This document shows, piece after piece, positions 1 through 9,073 of a stretch of DNA of 54,452 nt (its first letter is position 1; each line of letters starts with the position of its first letter). The stretch lies in contig JAJRYY010000174.1 of NCBI GenBank assembly GCA_024275565.1, positions 1 to 54,452 of the forward strand, given 5' to 3'. The position numbers and the translations under genes were made by a program. Source of the DNA: Planctomycetota bacterium. Lineage in GTDB: Bacteria; Planctomycetota; Phycisphaerae; UBA1845. The notes under the pieces are model-generated. The model worked only from the letters and a program-made list of their open reading frames with translations, was not told the origin of the DNA and did no database searches.

Positions 1-113
1 GCGTCAACAACAAGATCAAAGTCATCAAACGCATCGCCTACGGCTTCCACGATCTCGAATACTTCGCACTCAAAGTCAAACAGGCATTGCCAGGAAAATA
101 CGCCAGTAACTAA
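1..113 (+). CDS. C-terminal end of an ISL3-like transposase (truncated by window edge)
   Basis: The reading frame beginning at base 3 encodes 36 residues up to TAA at 111-113. It includes the stretch NNKIKVIKRIAYGFHDLEYF, which resembles the conserved C-terminus of DDE transposases of the ISL3 family (pattern N-K-I-K-x-I-K-R-x-A-Y-G-F). The product would be a transposase acting on its own IS ends. Only the tail is visible, so the state of the rest of the gene cannot be judged. A possible right-end inverted repeat follows at 112-127. Recognition rests on one short motif, so the family call is likely but not certain. Confidence 0.6.
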   Translation, partial: VNNKIKVIKRIAYGFHDLEYFALKVKQALPGKYASN

Positions 114-127
114 TTCGGAGGAGAACC
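112..127. repeat. Possible right terminal inverted repeat of the IS element
   Basis: Read on the minus strand from base 127, the sequence begins GGTTCTCCTCCGAATT. This has the GG-T-CT-CC look of ISL3-family termini, and it overlaps the transposase stop codon, where an IS end is expected. If it is the end, bases 128-135 would be the 8-bp target duplication typical of this family. The left end lies outside the window, so the pair cannot be checked. Confidence 0.3.
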
Positions 128-157
128 TTAAAACTTAACTTTTCAAGGAGTATGTGG

Positions 158-1525
158 ATGAATTCCGTTTCCTGTAAGACGTTGTGGGTACTGGGGTTGA
201 CGATGATGGTTGCGGTATTGCCTGGTTGCATGTCCGTGAGCGGTGGGACTACCACGCCGCCTGCGGATGACATGGTTGGCAATGACGACATGGCTGGCAA
301 TGACGATGTGGGCGGTTCAGACGACGTGGCTGGAAATGACGACGTGGGGGGTCCGGACGACGCTGGCAACCCGACAGAGGTAGAGCGTCTTGCATTCAGC
401 GCAGAGGCAGGTTTTAGCGTTATTTCAGCGTTTGTATTGGCAACCGGGGATTTCAATCAGGACGGGTTTGCCGATGTTGTCACCGCCGCTGCCACGAATC
501 CCGACAAGGGGACGATTTATCTATTGGCCAACGATGGCAGTGGTGCGTTTCCCTTGGAGGCAATCATTTCCGGAGGAAACGACGTGCTCGATGTGGCGCA
601 AATCAAATCAGCCGATCTTGACGGAGACGGTGATCTGGACCTTGTGGTGGCTGACAGTGGTGACCATGACGGTGATACAGTTCTTACAGCAGGTGGGATA
701 TGGGTTTTTGTCAATGATGGTGGTACCTTCACAAGCCAGGGCGGTTTGATTTCGGTATCGACGGATCGCCCCACAGAGGTGGAAATCGGAGACGTCAACA
801 ATGACGGAACCCTGGACCTGCTGGTCATGGATTCGGAAGTGGATACTGACCAGCTCGACATCCTGCTCGGTGCCGGCGGTGCCAGGTTTGGGACGCCATC
901 GACGATGGATCTGCCTGCGAATTCAAGCGATATTGCACTGGCTGACATGGATGCCGACGGAAATCTGGATATCATCCTGAGCTTAACATCCGACTCCTCG
1001 GGGACAGGATTGAATCAGGCAGCCGTTCTGTATGGTGCTGGCGATGCGAGTTTCGGAAGCCAGCTAACGGTTGATACGGTACTCGCTCCTCGTTTGGTCG
1101 ACTCGGCTGACATCAATGGCGACGGAGATTTGGACCTGGTCATTGGCGATTCCTTCGGAACGGTCAATATCTTTCTCGCAAACGGCGATCGTTCGTTCGA
1201 TACATTGCTTACCATTGAAGACGCTCCGGGGAACATTTTTGAAATCGTCGATATGGACGGCGACGGCAATCTCGATATCGTCTCCAAATCCGTTGCGTCC
1301 GATCCTCCGGTCATTCTCTACGGCGACGGTACGGGTGCGTTTAAGGAGATTCAGAATTTCGGGTTTGACCCGATGGGAGGCGTTGTGGAGTTCGACGTGA
1401 TCGACCTCAACAACGATGGTCTGCCTGATATCGTGACGGTGGGAGCGTTGCTTGTTGTGAGCGGGACAACCGTTACCAACACCACCGTCAACGTCATACT
1501 GCAAACCGCAACGGGCGGGCAATAG
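158..1525 (+). CDS. FG-GAP/VCBS repeat lipoprotein
   Basis: A predicted exported lipoprotein of 455 residues. The N-terminus is a signal peptide ending in the lipobox LPGC, so it should be lipid-anchored on the outside of a membrane. Next comes a linker of five six-residue units of the type GNDDVG (18-bp in-frame repeats), then at least seven calcium-binding-type loops of the pattern D-x-[DN]-x-D-G-x-x-D (for example DLDGDGDLDLVV and DMDGDGNLDIVS), as in FG-GAP beta-propellers. Such proteins usually serve adhesion or surface binding; the ligand is unknown. An ATG at 152 lies only one base after the AAGGAG at 145-150, whereas the ATG at 158 is spaced seven bases away, so 158 is chosen. The IS end lies directly upstream, so the native promoter may be missing. 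Confidence 0.85.
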   Translation: MNSVSCKTLWVLGLTMMVAVLPGCMSVSGGTTTPPADDMVGNDDMAGNDDVGGSDDVAGNDDVGGPDDAGNPTEVERLAFSAEAGFSVISAFVLATGDFNQDGFADVVTAAATNPDKGTIYLLANDGSGAFPLEAIISGGNDVLDVAQIKSADLDGDGDLDLVVADSGDHDGDTVLTAGGIWVFVNDGGTFTSQGGLISVSTDRPTEVEIGDVNNDGTLDLLVMDSEVDTDQLDILLGAGGARFGTPSTMDLPANSSDIALADMDADGNLDIILSLTSDSSGTGLNQAAVLYGAGDASFGSQLTVDTVLAPRLVDSADINGDGDLDLVIGDSFGTVNIFLANGDRSFDTLLTIEDAPGNIFEIVDMDGDGNLDIVSKSVASDPPVILYGDGTGAFKEIQNFGFDPMGGVVEFDVIDLNNDGLPDIVTVGALLVVSGTTVTNTTVNVILQTATGGQ

Positions 1526-1570
1526 TACCGGATAATCGACCAGATTTGGTCAAGGGAAGCTCAATACGCC

Positions 1571-1612
1571 GGAATCCTGTGGGACGGGCCATAACCTGCC
1601 CCACAGGATTCC
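1571..1612 (+). terminator. Long hairpin after the FG-GAP gene
   Basis: A perfect 13-bp inverted repeat, GGAATCCTGTGGG at 1571-1583 and its complement at 1600-1612, encloses a 16-nt loop 45 bases after the stop codon. No T-run follows, so it is not a classical intrinsic terminator. It could act with Rho or protect the mRNA 3' end. Confidence 0.45.
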
Positions 1613-1644
1613 CTGACGTACAGACGGGTTGAGACGTGCGATTT

Positions 1645-1753
1645 GAGTGTCCACACCACACATCTGAGCGGTCCACGCCACACGCCTGAGCGGTCAATAC
1701 CACACGTCTGAGCGGTTCACGCCACGCATTTGAGTGGTTCACACCACACATTC
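1645..1753. repeat. 22-bp tandem repeat, 5 copies
   Basis: Five adjacent units (1645-1665, 1666-1687, 1688-1709, 1710-1731, 1732-1753) follow the consensus GAGYGGTYCACRCCACRCRT plus YT. The first is 21 bp, the others 22 bp. They fill much of the 399-bp gap before the chemoreceptor-like gene. No promoter motif was recognised in the rest of this gap. Confidence 0.85.
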
Positions 1754-1924
1754 GGAGTTATCGGGCCACGCCACAGAATCTGGGGAGCTGTTGCTTATGC
1801 TCGCGGGTTCACTTTCCGATGGCAGGGACTGGTCGGCGGCGTCCCCAGGGTGGTGGATGCACGCCACAATCTACGCGTCGTTCCATGCTGTCAAATGCAT
1901 GCGTCGCGTGTCCGGAGCGCGTCA

Positions 1925-3556
1925 ATGCCCACGGTTTCTCCAAAACTGTCACCAACACAGGATGCCCGTCCCGTTGTACGAGCACCTGCGGTTTCACCCA
2001 TCACCGCGAGTACCCCACCTTCTTCCTCAACCCGTGATTCAACGAGTTCTGCCGATGGTGTGGCCAAAACTTTTGACCAAGTGGCGAGAGAACTGTACCA
2101 CCAGATCAACTATGCACACGACATCCTCGCCTCCTCCAATGCCATCGCAGACTGCCTGAAACCGATCGACAGCGACGGTCTGGACGCTGCCTTCGCGCAG
2201 GTAAATTCCGAGCTGACGCGCGTGGCTGGCGCGGTGGCGGATGGCTGCCAGGCATCGCTGACCGCCTGCAACCGTACTCAGAAGGTGCTGGTGGATTCGA
2301 TCGGTGCGTTTGGACGATTACACACAACATTCGGGCAGTTACACACAGCCAGCCAGAACATCGAAACCGTGGCGGACACGATTGAAGGGTTCGCGGGTCA
2401 GACGGCGCTTCTGGCATTGAATGCACGGATAGAAGCAGCCAGGGCTGGTGAGCATGGGCTGGGGTTCGCGGTCGTCAGTGAGGAAGTCGGAAAACTGGCA
2501 AAGCTCATCCGGGCAGAGTCCGACTCGATTCAGCTGGCTGTTCGCGAGATTGCAACCTTCGTCACAGAAGCCAACACCCTGATCAACGAAGAGACACATC
2601 GCAACAAGGACCAGGAATCCGCGGTTCGAGACATGATCGTCACGAACGAGCAGCTCCTGAAGGATGGAGAAACGCTTCCCCGCGTGGTGGATCAGCTCGA
2701 TCAATTTCTCGACCCGCTGGAAAAAGCACGCGAAGCAATCGGTCACAACCAGATGGTCAAGGTGTCCGCAGAGAATATCGACCGCAACCTGCAGAGCATC
2801 CATACCGCAGCCCGCAAGGTGGTACCATCCACCCGGTCCGCCACCGGTACACCCGGAAAATCTACCGGAAAACCCGGAGTTTCGACGGGTTCCATGGAAC
2901 ATTTCGTGGATCATTTTGCCGAGCAATTGACGCGCGGAGACCAGGTTCCAATTGGGACAGTGCTCGACAAGCTCATGGCAGCCGGACATTCGCCGGTCGT
3001 ATGCCTGGACGCCGTCGGTAAGGCGGTGCAGGTAGCGAACATGCGCCAGAAATACAAGCACGTCTCGGTGGGCGACTACTATTTGAACTTCCTCGCCATC
3101 GAAGCTGCCCTCGAACATCTTGATGGAAAAATCGACAAGCAACCTAAATCTGGAATGAAGGTGGTCATCGGAAATGCACGCGGCGACTATCACAGCCTCG
3201 GTCGGGAGATGGTGGGGACATTCCTCCGGGCCTCGGGGATCGAGGTGATCGATGTGGGACTCGGCGCGGAAGTGTCCACATTCGTGGAGGCTGTCTGCCG
3301 AAGTGACGCCAGGGTCGTCGGGGTCTCGTCTCTGCTGATCGAATCTGCGAAGGAAATAATCAAGATTCGGGCATCGCTGGACGCACGCGGTAAACGGGAT
3401 GTGAAAATTGTGGCGGGCGGAGCGTGCTTCGTGGTGGATCGAGATTTCTACTCAGAAGTCCATGCGGACTATGTGGCCACCGCTGCCAGCGATATGGTCA
3501 GCCTCGTCGAGCGCGTATACCAGCATGGACCTTTTTCAGGAGGGCCAGGAGAATGA
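1925..3556 (+). CDS. Soluble chemoreceptor-like signalling domain fused to a corrinoid-binding domain
   Basis: A 543-residue protein with no transmembrane helix, so probably cytoplasmic. Residues about 50-330 form the long helical methyl-accepting chemotaxis signalling region. Its hairpin tip is visible at about residues 155-190 ([18 protein letters not shown], then [13 protein letters not shown]), the segment that contacts CheA/CheW in known receptors. A Thr/Ser/Gly/Pro linker leads to a helical cap and a cobalamin-binding Rossmann domain with DYHSLG (the DxHxxG motif, His about 423 as cobalt ligand), SSLL (SxL) and VAGG (GG). The architecture suggests a receptor that senses a corrinoid or its methylation state; this is inference. 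The open frame extends upstream through a TTG at 1730, but that part lies in tandem repeats. ATG 1925 has GGAG seven bases upstream. The gene overlaps the next by ATGA. Confidence 0.8.
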   Translation: MPTVSPKLSPTQDARPVVRAPAVSPITASTPPSSSTRDSTSSADGVAKTFDQVARELYHQINYAHDILASSNAIADCLKPIDSDGLDAAFAQVNSELTRVAGAVADGCQASLTACNRTQKVLVDSIGAFGRLHTTFGQLHTASQNIETVADTIEGFAGQTALLALNARIEAARAGEHGLGFAVVSEEVGKLAKLIRAESDSIQLAVREIATFVTEANTLINEETHRNKDQESAVRDMIVTNEQLLKDGETLPRVVDQLDQFLDPLEKAREAIGHNQMVKVSAENIDRNLQSIHTAARKVVPSTRSATGTPGKSTGKPGVSTGSMEHFVDHFAEQLTRGDQVPIGTVLDKLMAAGHSPVVCLDAVGKAVQVANMRQKYKHVSVGDYYLNFLAIEAALEHLDGKIDKQPKSGMKVVIGNARGDYHSLGREMVGTFLRASGIEVIDVGLGAEVSTFVEAVCRSDARVVGVSSLLIESAKEIIKIRASLDARGKRDVKIVAGGACFVVDRDFYSEVHADYVATAASDMVSLVERVYQHGPFSGGPGE

Positions 3557-4647
3557 ATTCGATCCAGCGTGTTCTCGCGGCGCTCACCTTTGGAAAGTCC
3601 GCCCATGGTGTTCCAGACCGCGTCCCCGTACTCCCTGTACCGTTGATGCAGGGTGCCCTCGTGCATGGTTGCACGGTCAGCGAATATTTTAATATGCCCG
3701 CGTCCAGGATCGCCGAAACCCAAGTCCGCATCAATGAAATGTATGACGGAATCCCCGACGGGGTGGCGGGGTTTCCAAACGTGATTCAGGACGTCACCGC
3801 GTTTGGCGTGGGTCTCGATTACCATTACGAGAACAGCACGCCAGCCGTCGGGCGAATGTTGCTATCAGATTTCCAGGACATCCAGTCCCTGACCTGCCCG
3901 AATCCCATGGATTCACGAGAACTGAGCAAAACCCGAGACATTATCAGCAAACTGGCAGGTAGCATTGGGTCGGAAAAAGTGGTCATCGGAGCGGCGATCG
4001 CACCGTTCAGCCTGCCAAGCATGTTGATGGGTACGTCCAAATGGATGCGACTCCTCTTCACACCCACGTTGCGTGCAAAATACTACAATCAGATCATCGA
4101 TGTATGCACTGAGTTCGTTCGGAAATGGGTCCAGATCCAATTTGATGCGGGGGCACATGTGGTGGTGCTTGCGGACGGGATGGCATCTGCCTCGATGATC
4201 CCCAGAGACGTGTTCGAAAAATTCGCCCTGCCGGTGATTAAAGATACAATCACCGGGGTGAAAGGGATGGTGGCGTATGAGGCTGTCGGACGGGCAGAGC
4301 CTTTTATGGATTTATACGCCGAAATGGGTGCTGTGGCATTTCTGATTGGCGAAGAAGACGACATCGGAACATGTAAGCGCATGTTGGCAGGACGGGCGGG
4401 ATTGATTGGCAATATCAACAACATGAAAATGCGTCGCTGGACGCCGGCGAGGATCGAACTCAACGCCAAGGCAGCCATCAACGCCGGTGCAAAAGGATAC
4501 GGGTTCTGCCTCGGAAATCAGGGTCCGGAGATTCCGTTCGATGTGGGATTGGACGCGATCGGTGCGCTGATCCATGCCGTCGAAAAATACGGGTATTACG
4601 AAGGTGCAAAACGCAAGCAGGAAAACCTGGTTGAAACGGGTGTATGA
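3553..4647 (+). CDS. Uroporphyrinogen decarboxylase / MtaA-family protein lacking the usual zinc ligands
   Basis: A 364-residue TIM-barrel protein of the UroD/CmuA/MtaA superfamily. Recognisable blocks are [20 protein letters not shown], the motif ending [19 protein letters not shown], and [19 protein letters not shown]. In corrinoid:thiol methyltransferases of this family, zinc is held by His-x-Cys and a later Cys (HxCG ... GC.IP). Here the corresponding stretches read AYEAVGR and GNQGPEIP, so these ligands are absent. The reaction is therefore uncertain; it may use another substrate, or bind the corrinoid protein without thiol activation. The start at ATG 3553 follows AGGAGGGCCAGGAGA and overlaps the stop of the corrinoid-binding receptor by four bases, implying coupled translation and a shared function. 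Confidence 0.75.
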   Translation: MNSIQRVLAALTFGKSAHGVPDRVPVLPVPLMQGALVHGCTVSEYFNMPASRIAETQVRINEMYDGIPDGVAGFPNVIQDVTAFGVGLDYHYENSTPAVGRMLLSDFQDIQSLTCPNPMDSRELSKTRDIISKLAGSIGSEKVVIGAAIAPFSLPSMLMGTSKWMRLLFTPTLRAKYYNQIIDVCTEFVRKWVQIQFDAGAHVVVLADGMASASMIPRDVFEKFALPVIKDTITGVKGMVAYEAVGRAEPFMDLYAEMGAVAFLIGEEDDIGTCKRMLAGRAGLIGNINNMKMRRWTPARIELNAKAAINAGAKGYGFCLGNQGPEIPFDVGLDAIGALIHAVEKYGYYEGAKRKQENLVETGV

Positions 4648-4671
4648 CAGTAAGATTACGGTATCAGGTGG

Positions 4672-4691
4672 CCCACCTCTTCAGAGGTGGG
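4672..4691. repeat. Interspersed palindrome, copy 1
   Basis: The stem CCCACCTCT-TC-AGAGGTGGG sits 25 bases after the stop of the UroD-like gene, within a conserved context of GTGG before and GGAGCCGATGA after. Related copies lie at 22278-22297 and 29726-29745. It lies between convergent genes and could end transcription from either side. Confidence 0.8.
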
Positions 4692-4831
4692 GGAGCCGAT
4701 GACGAACAGGATCACCCGCGCAATTGCATCACACACCCAGCGTAACTTCTCATCGAATCCCCCATGCCTGAGGACATCGGCCACTCTGCCCCGCGCAACC
4801 TGACACGTTTGACACTCAGTGTTCCGCACGT

Positions 4832-6208
4832 CTAATCTTGTAAGAGTTCTAAGGATAGACCCATGAACGCATGATCGAGGGCGTCGACCAGGAAGTCGGC
4901 ATCGTCGCGTGTGATACACATGGGGGGTGTAATACGCAGGACATTGCCGTGCAGTCCGCCCTTGCCCAGAAGTAGTCCCAGATCCCTGGTGGCTTCCATC
5001 ACATCAGTTGTGGCTGCCGTCGCTGGGGCTTTGGATACGCGATCTTCGACCAGCTCTACGCCAAGGAGTAGTCCCTTCCCGCGAACATCACCAATCATGG
5101 GATGCTTTTCCATGAGCTCGAGCAGCCGGCCCTTCAGATAGCCACCAACCTCGTGGGCGTTCTGCTGAATGTTCTCTTCGTCGATCACTTCGAGCGTCGT
5201 CTTGCCCTGGATCATGGAGACCGGATTTCCGCCAAATGTGTTGAAGTGGAGACGCTGGGACATGGGTTCGGCGATATCGGGTCGGGTCGTGCAGGCGCCC
5301 AGGGCTGCTCCGTTGCCAATGCCCTTGGCCAGCGTGACGATATCCGGAACGACCCCATCATTCTCAAAGCCCCAGAAGTGCTCGCCCGTCCGCCCCCATC
5401 CGGTCTGCACCTCGTCGGAGATACACAATCCGCCATATTTTCGGACAATTTCATACACAATGCCGAAAAACTCGGGCGGTGGCATGACGACCCCGCCGAC
5501 ACCCTGGATGGGTTCGGCGATGAAGGCTGCAACCTTACCGGACGTCTCATACTGAATTTTCTGTTCGAGATCGCGCGCACACCGCAAGTCGCAGGATGGG
5601 TACTCAAGCCCGAATGGGCACCGATAACAATACCCGGGTGCGGTATGATGGACGCCGAAACTTTGCGGCAGTGGATACTTCCAGGTCGATTGCGCCGTCA
5701 AACCCATGGTCGCCTGCGATCCGCCGTGGTAGGCATTTCGGAGGGCGATCACGTCAAAAACGCCGGTCTTCATCCTGGCGGTCATGATGGCCATCTCGTT
5801 GGCTTCTGATCCGGAATTGGTGAAATAGGTCACCTTGAGATCGCTGCCCTCGGGGAAATGCTCGGCGAGCGCGCGGGCGTACTGCCCGATGGTGGGGTGG
5901 ATGTAGAGCGTTGTGGTGTGACACAGCTTGCCGACCTGCTCGCGCACGCGCTCGGTGACTTTGGGGTGACAGTGTCCGATAGAAACCGTGACAATTCCAC
6001 CGAATGCATCGAGATACTGCCGACCCGTCTCGTCCCAGACGTATTGCATATGCCCTTCGACGATGGGGAGCGGTTTTCTGTAGTACGTCAAAATGGCGGG
6101 TGAAAGATATTCGGACCTCTGGCGGAGCATCTCTTCGCGTGACGGACCGTTATAGGTCGTTGGCGTATGGTCGGTGGCTGGCGGCGTTGGGGGGATGTCT
6201 CGCTGCAT
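4832..6208 (-). CDS. Class III PLP-dependent aminotransferase (AGXT2-like)
   Basis: A 458-residue class III aminotransferase. Visible are the glycine-rich YFTNSGSEANEMA cofactor-phosphate segment, EPIQGVGG, the SDEVQTGWGRTG block containing the Asp that contacts the pyridine nitrogen, and TLAKGIGNG with the Schiff-base lysine. The cysteine-containing insert GYCYRCPFG followed by CDLRCARDLE resembles alanine-glyoxylate / 3-aminoisobutyrate-pyruvate aminotransferases (AGXT2 group); the exact amino donor cannot be told. The frame remains open upstream, but that part translates a 20-bp tandem repeat. ATG 6208 is preceded by GGAGGAG at eight bases, so it is taken as the start. It stands alone on the minus strand, convergent with the UroD-like gene. 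Confidence 0.88.
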   Translation of the reverse strand: MQRDIPPTPPATDHTPTTYNGPSREEMLRQRSEYLSPAILTYYRKPLPIVEGHMQYVWDETGRQYLDAFGGIVTVSIGHCHPKVTERVREQVGKLCHTTTLYIHPTIGQYARALAEHFPEGSDLKVTYFTNSGSEANEMAIMTARMKTGVFDVIALRNAYHGGSQATMGLTAQSTWKYPLPQSFGVHHTAPGYCYRCPFGLEYPSCDLRCARDLEQKIQYETSGKVAAFIAEPIQGVGGVVMPPPEFFGIVYEIVRKYGGLCISDEVQTGWGRTGEHFWGFENDGVVPDIVTLAKGIGNGAALGACTTRPDIAEPMSQRLHFNTFGGNPVSMIQGKTTLEVIDEENIQQNAHEVGGYLKGRLLELMEKHPMIGDVRGKGLLLGVELVEDRVSKAPATAATTDVMEATRDLGLLLGKGGLHGNVLRITPPMCITRDDADFLVDALDHAFMGLSLELLQD

Positions 6209-6232
6209 CGATGTTGCTCCTCCGGAGGTATC

Positions 6233-6392
6233 GCATATCGGACGCTTGTTCAGCAAACCGACCGCTTGTTCAGCATATCGGACGCTTGTTCCGCTGACCG
6301 GGTGCTTGTCCCGTATATCGGACGCCTGTTCCGCTGACCAGTCGCTTGTTCTGCGGACCGGGCGTTGGCATCGTATATCGGACGCCATGGTA
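6233..6392. repeat. 20-bp tandem repeat, 8 copies, with two alternating variants
   Basis: Eight units of exactly 20 bp start at 6233, 6253, 6273, 6293, 6313, 6333, 6353 and 6373. Variant A (G-x-ATATCGGACGC..TGTT) occupies units 1, 3, 5 and 8. Units 2, 4, 6 and 7 carry an ACC-containing variant (for example GCTGACCGG). This suggests amplification of a 40-bp dimer. The array fills the first half of the 385-bp divergent gap between the aminotransferase and the kinase. Beyond it, a short GC-rich inverted repeat near 6549-6570 was seen, but no convincing promoter. Confidence 0.85.
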
Positions 6393-6593
6393 ACCGAGGG
6401 CGGTGCGCCTTCCAAGCGATGGAGGTCCAGTATTTTGGGTCACCCCTGCGCAGCGTGTTTTGCCGCTACGCAATGCAAGCTGAGTGTTAAGGGGACGTTT
6501 CTGGAGAACGATAGAAGGTGCAGTGGACTGAAGTTGACGTTGAGCGGTGCGCGCTTGTTGCGCGTGCTCCTGCGTACATGGAGACTATAGGAC

Positions 6594-8636
6594 GTGCGTA
6601 TCAGGTTGCCCAATTTTAAGAGTCTTCTCGGTGGCGATGAGATTCCTCGCTGGATCGGACTATCGCTGTCGGCGCTCCTTGTGATGGGGATGGGCCTGGT
6701 TGCGTATGTCGGCGTCCGAGAAGGCAAACGCAATCTGGAGGTGGAGGTGGCCTCTGCGCGGTCCGGGACGCTGAAAATGCTGTCTTCAATGCTGGAATCG
6801 GTATCGTGGGATAATGAGCGTGAAGCTGCGCAGAGCGTCCTGCGTTCTTGTGCCCAGGCTTTTTCATGCTCAGCGCTGCGTGTCGTGGATTCAGCCGGCC
6901 TGGTAGAGGCGTCCATTTTCGTTGAAGAGATCGGGACTCTGGGCAGACCCTTCGATGTGGCTGATTCTGAAGAATTGACCTTTCGAATGCCCGTTGCCTC
7001 ATCGACCAACATAGCATCACCCAGCGTTGCTGTCCCCGAAACCGCACCCACCTCTCCGGTGCGGTTCGTTGAGGGTGTCTGGAAGTCGCGTTCCATGACG
7101 GGAATCAACCATTCATCGACGGCTTCGATCCTTTCCATCTTCGTGGTCACCGGGGCGAGTTTTCTGCTTGTATACCGAAAAATGCGGCGTCATTTTCTGA
7201 ATATGGCCAGGATTTCATCGCAACTGGTTTCCCGGGGTGAAGTGATTTCTCAGGATATACAGTTGTTGCGTCTGGCGGATGATCAGAACTCGGTTGCGTA
7301 CCAGCAAGATCTGGTCAGCCAGTGGAATACGCTTGTGGACCTTGTTGCAGACTTGTCCCGGGACGCGCGTCGCAACGCCGCCACCGAAGAGTTGAAGGTT
7401 GCGTTGACCAAATCGAATCGAGGGCAACTGGGCGATCTTCTGAACGTCATTCCAGACGGCGTGATGCATGTGACGGGTGGAAGCAAACTGCCCTATGTCA
7501 ACGGTATGGCGAAGCGTCTTCTGGGGCTGCCGGATGACATGGAGGACAAGGTCGCACTCTCGTCTCTGAGTCCATCGGACACCGGGGCGAAGCTGTTGCA
7601 CCCCGTGATGAACTCGATCGGTGCCGACGGATCGATACGGGCTTTGTCTGAGGACGTGGAGATTGAGCGTATCGGAACAACCTACCGCGTCAAGGTGCTC
7701 CCGTTTGGAAAGCAGCTTCCCTATTCGTCTGGCGTGGTCGTCATTTCGGATATCACCCAGCAGGTTCGCGCGGACCGGGCGGTTGAGGAGTTCGTCTCTC
7801 AGGTCACACACGAATTGCGTACACCACTGACAAATATCAGTGCTTACGCTGAAACGCTTTCGAGCGGCGTGTTCGACGATCCGCAACTGATCACTGAATG
7901 TTATAACGTTATCACCAAAGAAACTCGCCGGCTCGGTCGCCTGATCGAGGACATCCTCAGCGTCGCGCAGCTCGACAGCGGAGGGATGCGCTATGAGATC
8001 AGCCGCGTTGACTTACGCACCCTGGTTTCCGAATCGGTACGCGATTATCGCGGGCTGGCGGACGAATCGCAGGTTGATGTGCAGGTGTCTGTACCTTCCA
8101 AACTACCGGAATACCACGGTGACCGGGACAAGCTCTCCATTGTGTTGAACAACCTGCTCGGTAACGCGTTGAAGTATACACCGAAGGGGGGCATGGTCCA
8201 TGTGGGATGCCAGGGGACCGAAAAGGAGATCCTGATCAGCGTGAAAGACACGGGCATTGGGATCGGACCGGAAGACCATGACAGGATATTCGAAAAGTTT
8301 CAGCGTGGATCGTCGGCTGAGATTGATGAGATCCAGGGAACGGGGATTGGCCTGACGACTGCCCGGGAGATCGCACGGGGACATGGTGGCGAGATTGAAG
8401 TCATCAGCGCACCAGGCGAGGGGTCGACCTTCATCGTCCATCTTCCTTTGAATCATATTCCAAACGGATCGATTGGGCATGTTGCAGATGAAGTCCAGAA
8501 CGCGGAAGCAAACGTCAGCCTGGAAACAGGCGGTGCATCGGGCATGGACAAAGTCGCAACAGAATCACCCGTTGCTGATGAAGCATTAAGCACAACCGCC
8601 ACAAAAGAGAACAGCACTACCCCGGAGACATTGTAA
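6594..8636 (+). CDS. Membrane-bound sensor histidine kinase
   Basis: A 680-residue kinase. The first membrane helix (about residues 22-43) and the second (about 180-200) flank a periplasmic region of about 130 residues. A linker and a probable PAS-like segment (about 280-395) follow, then the HisKA domain with phosphorylatable His about 406 in HELRTPLTN. The ATPase domain shows NLLGNALKYTP, DTGIGI and GTGIGLTTAREIA. It should autophosphorylate and pass phosphate to a response regulator, most likely the one encoded next, whose ATG overlaps this TAA by one base (TAATG). The start is GTG at 6594, with ATGGAG about ten bases before. The C-terminal 60 residues after the ATPase are Thr/Glu/Ala-rich and show no motif. 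Confidence 0.9.
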   Translation: MRIRLPNFKSLLGGDEIPRWIGLSLSALLVMGMGLVAYVGVREGKRNLEVEVASARSGTLKMLSSMLESVSWDNEREAAQSVLRSCAQAFSCSALRVVDSAGLVEASIFVEEIGTLGRPFDVADSEELTFRMPVASSTNIASPSVAVPETAPTSPVRFVEGVWKSRSMTGINHSSTASILSIFVVTGASFLLVYRKMRRHFLNMARISSQLVSRGEVISQDIQLLRLADDQNSVAYQQDLVSQWNTLVDLVADLSRDARRNAATEELKVALTKSNRGQLGDLLNVIPDGVMHVTGGSKLPYVNGMAKRLLGLPDDMEDKVALSSLSPSDTGAKLLHPVMNSIGADGSIRALSEDVEIERIGTTYRVKVLPFGKQLPYSSGVVVISDITQQVRADRAVEEFVSQVTHELRTPLTNISAYAETLSSGVFDDPQLITECYNVITKETRRLGRLIEDILSVAQLDSGGMRYEISRVDLRTLVSESVRDYRGLADESQVDVQVSVPSKLPEYHGDRDKLSIVLNNLLGNALKYTPKGGMVHVGCQGTEKEILISVKDTGIGIGPEDHDRIFEKFQRGSSAEIDEIQGTGIGLTTAREIARGHGGEIEVISAPGEGSTFIVHLPLNHIPNGSIGHVADEVQNAEANVSLETGGASGMDKVATESPVADEALSTTATKENSTTPETL

Positions 8637-9058
8637 TGGCACGGATACTCGTCGTGGAAGACGACGCGCACATCCTGAGACTACTATCACTATGGTTGTC
8701 GCGTAATGGTCATACCGTGCTGGAGGCAACCAACGGTGTGAATGCCCAGGAGTTGCTGGTCACGGATCCGGTGGATCTATTGATCACCGACATCAACATG
8801 CCAGGAATGAACGGGATCGAACTGATTCGGTGGTTTCGAGGGACGTTTGAATCATCTGCCCCCGTCATCATGTTGAGTTCGCGTTGCGATCAAGACTCGA
8901 TTGCAACAGATATGGAAGGCACGGGCGTACGGATTTATCCGAAGCCCTTCTCCCCCTCCCGACTGATGGCGGTCATCGAGGAACTGCTCACAGCAAAATG
9001 CCCCTCACCACCGTTGCAGTATTCTACCCATGATATCAACACCGGTGAAACGAGCTAA
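8636..9058 (+). CDS. Single-domain response regulator (CheY-like receiver)
   Basis: A 140-residue receiver domain without an output domain. Acidic residues D9/D10 (VVEDD), the phospho-acceptor D52 in ITDINMPGMNG, S81/S82 and K103 (YPKPF) are all in place, so it should be a functional phosphorylation target. The one-base overlap with the kinase gene argues for a cognate pair. Without an effector domain it probably acts by protein contact, perhaps on the HD-GYP protein or the pilus ATPase encoded downstream. The partner is inferred from position only. Confidence 0.9.
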   Translation: MARILVVEDDAHILRLLSLWLSRNGHTVLEATNGVNAQELLVTDPVDLLITDINMPGMNGIELIRWFRGTFESSAPVIMLSSRCDQDSIATDMEGTGVRIYPKPFSPSRLMAVIEELLTAKCPSPPLQYSTHDINTGETS

Positions 9059-9073
9059 AGCAGGAGCGTCACC

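Noticed and set aside
1730-1924. Longer N-terminus of the chemoreceptor-like protein
   Set aside because: The added 65 residues start at TTG inside the 22-bp repeat and look non-coding; ATG 1925 has a good RBS.
6376-6415. Upstream start of the aminotransferase in the repeat region
   Set aside because: The extra 69 residues translate the 20-bp array; ATG 6208 has GGAGGAG at the right distance and the family does not need the extension.
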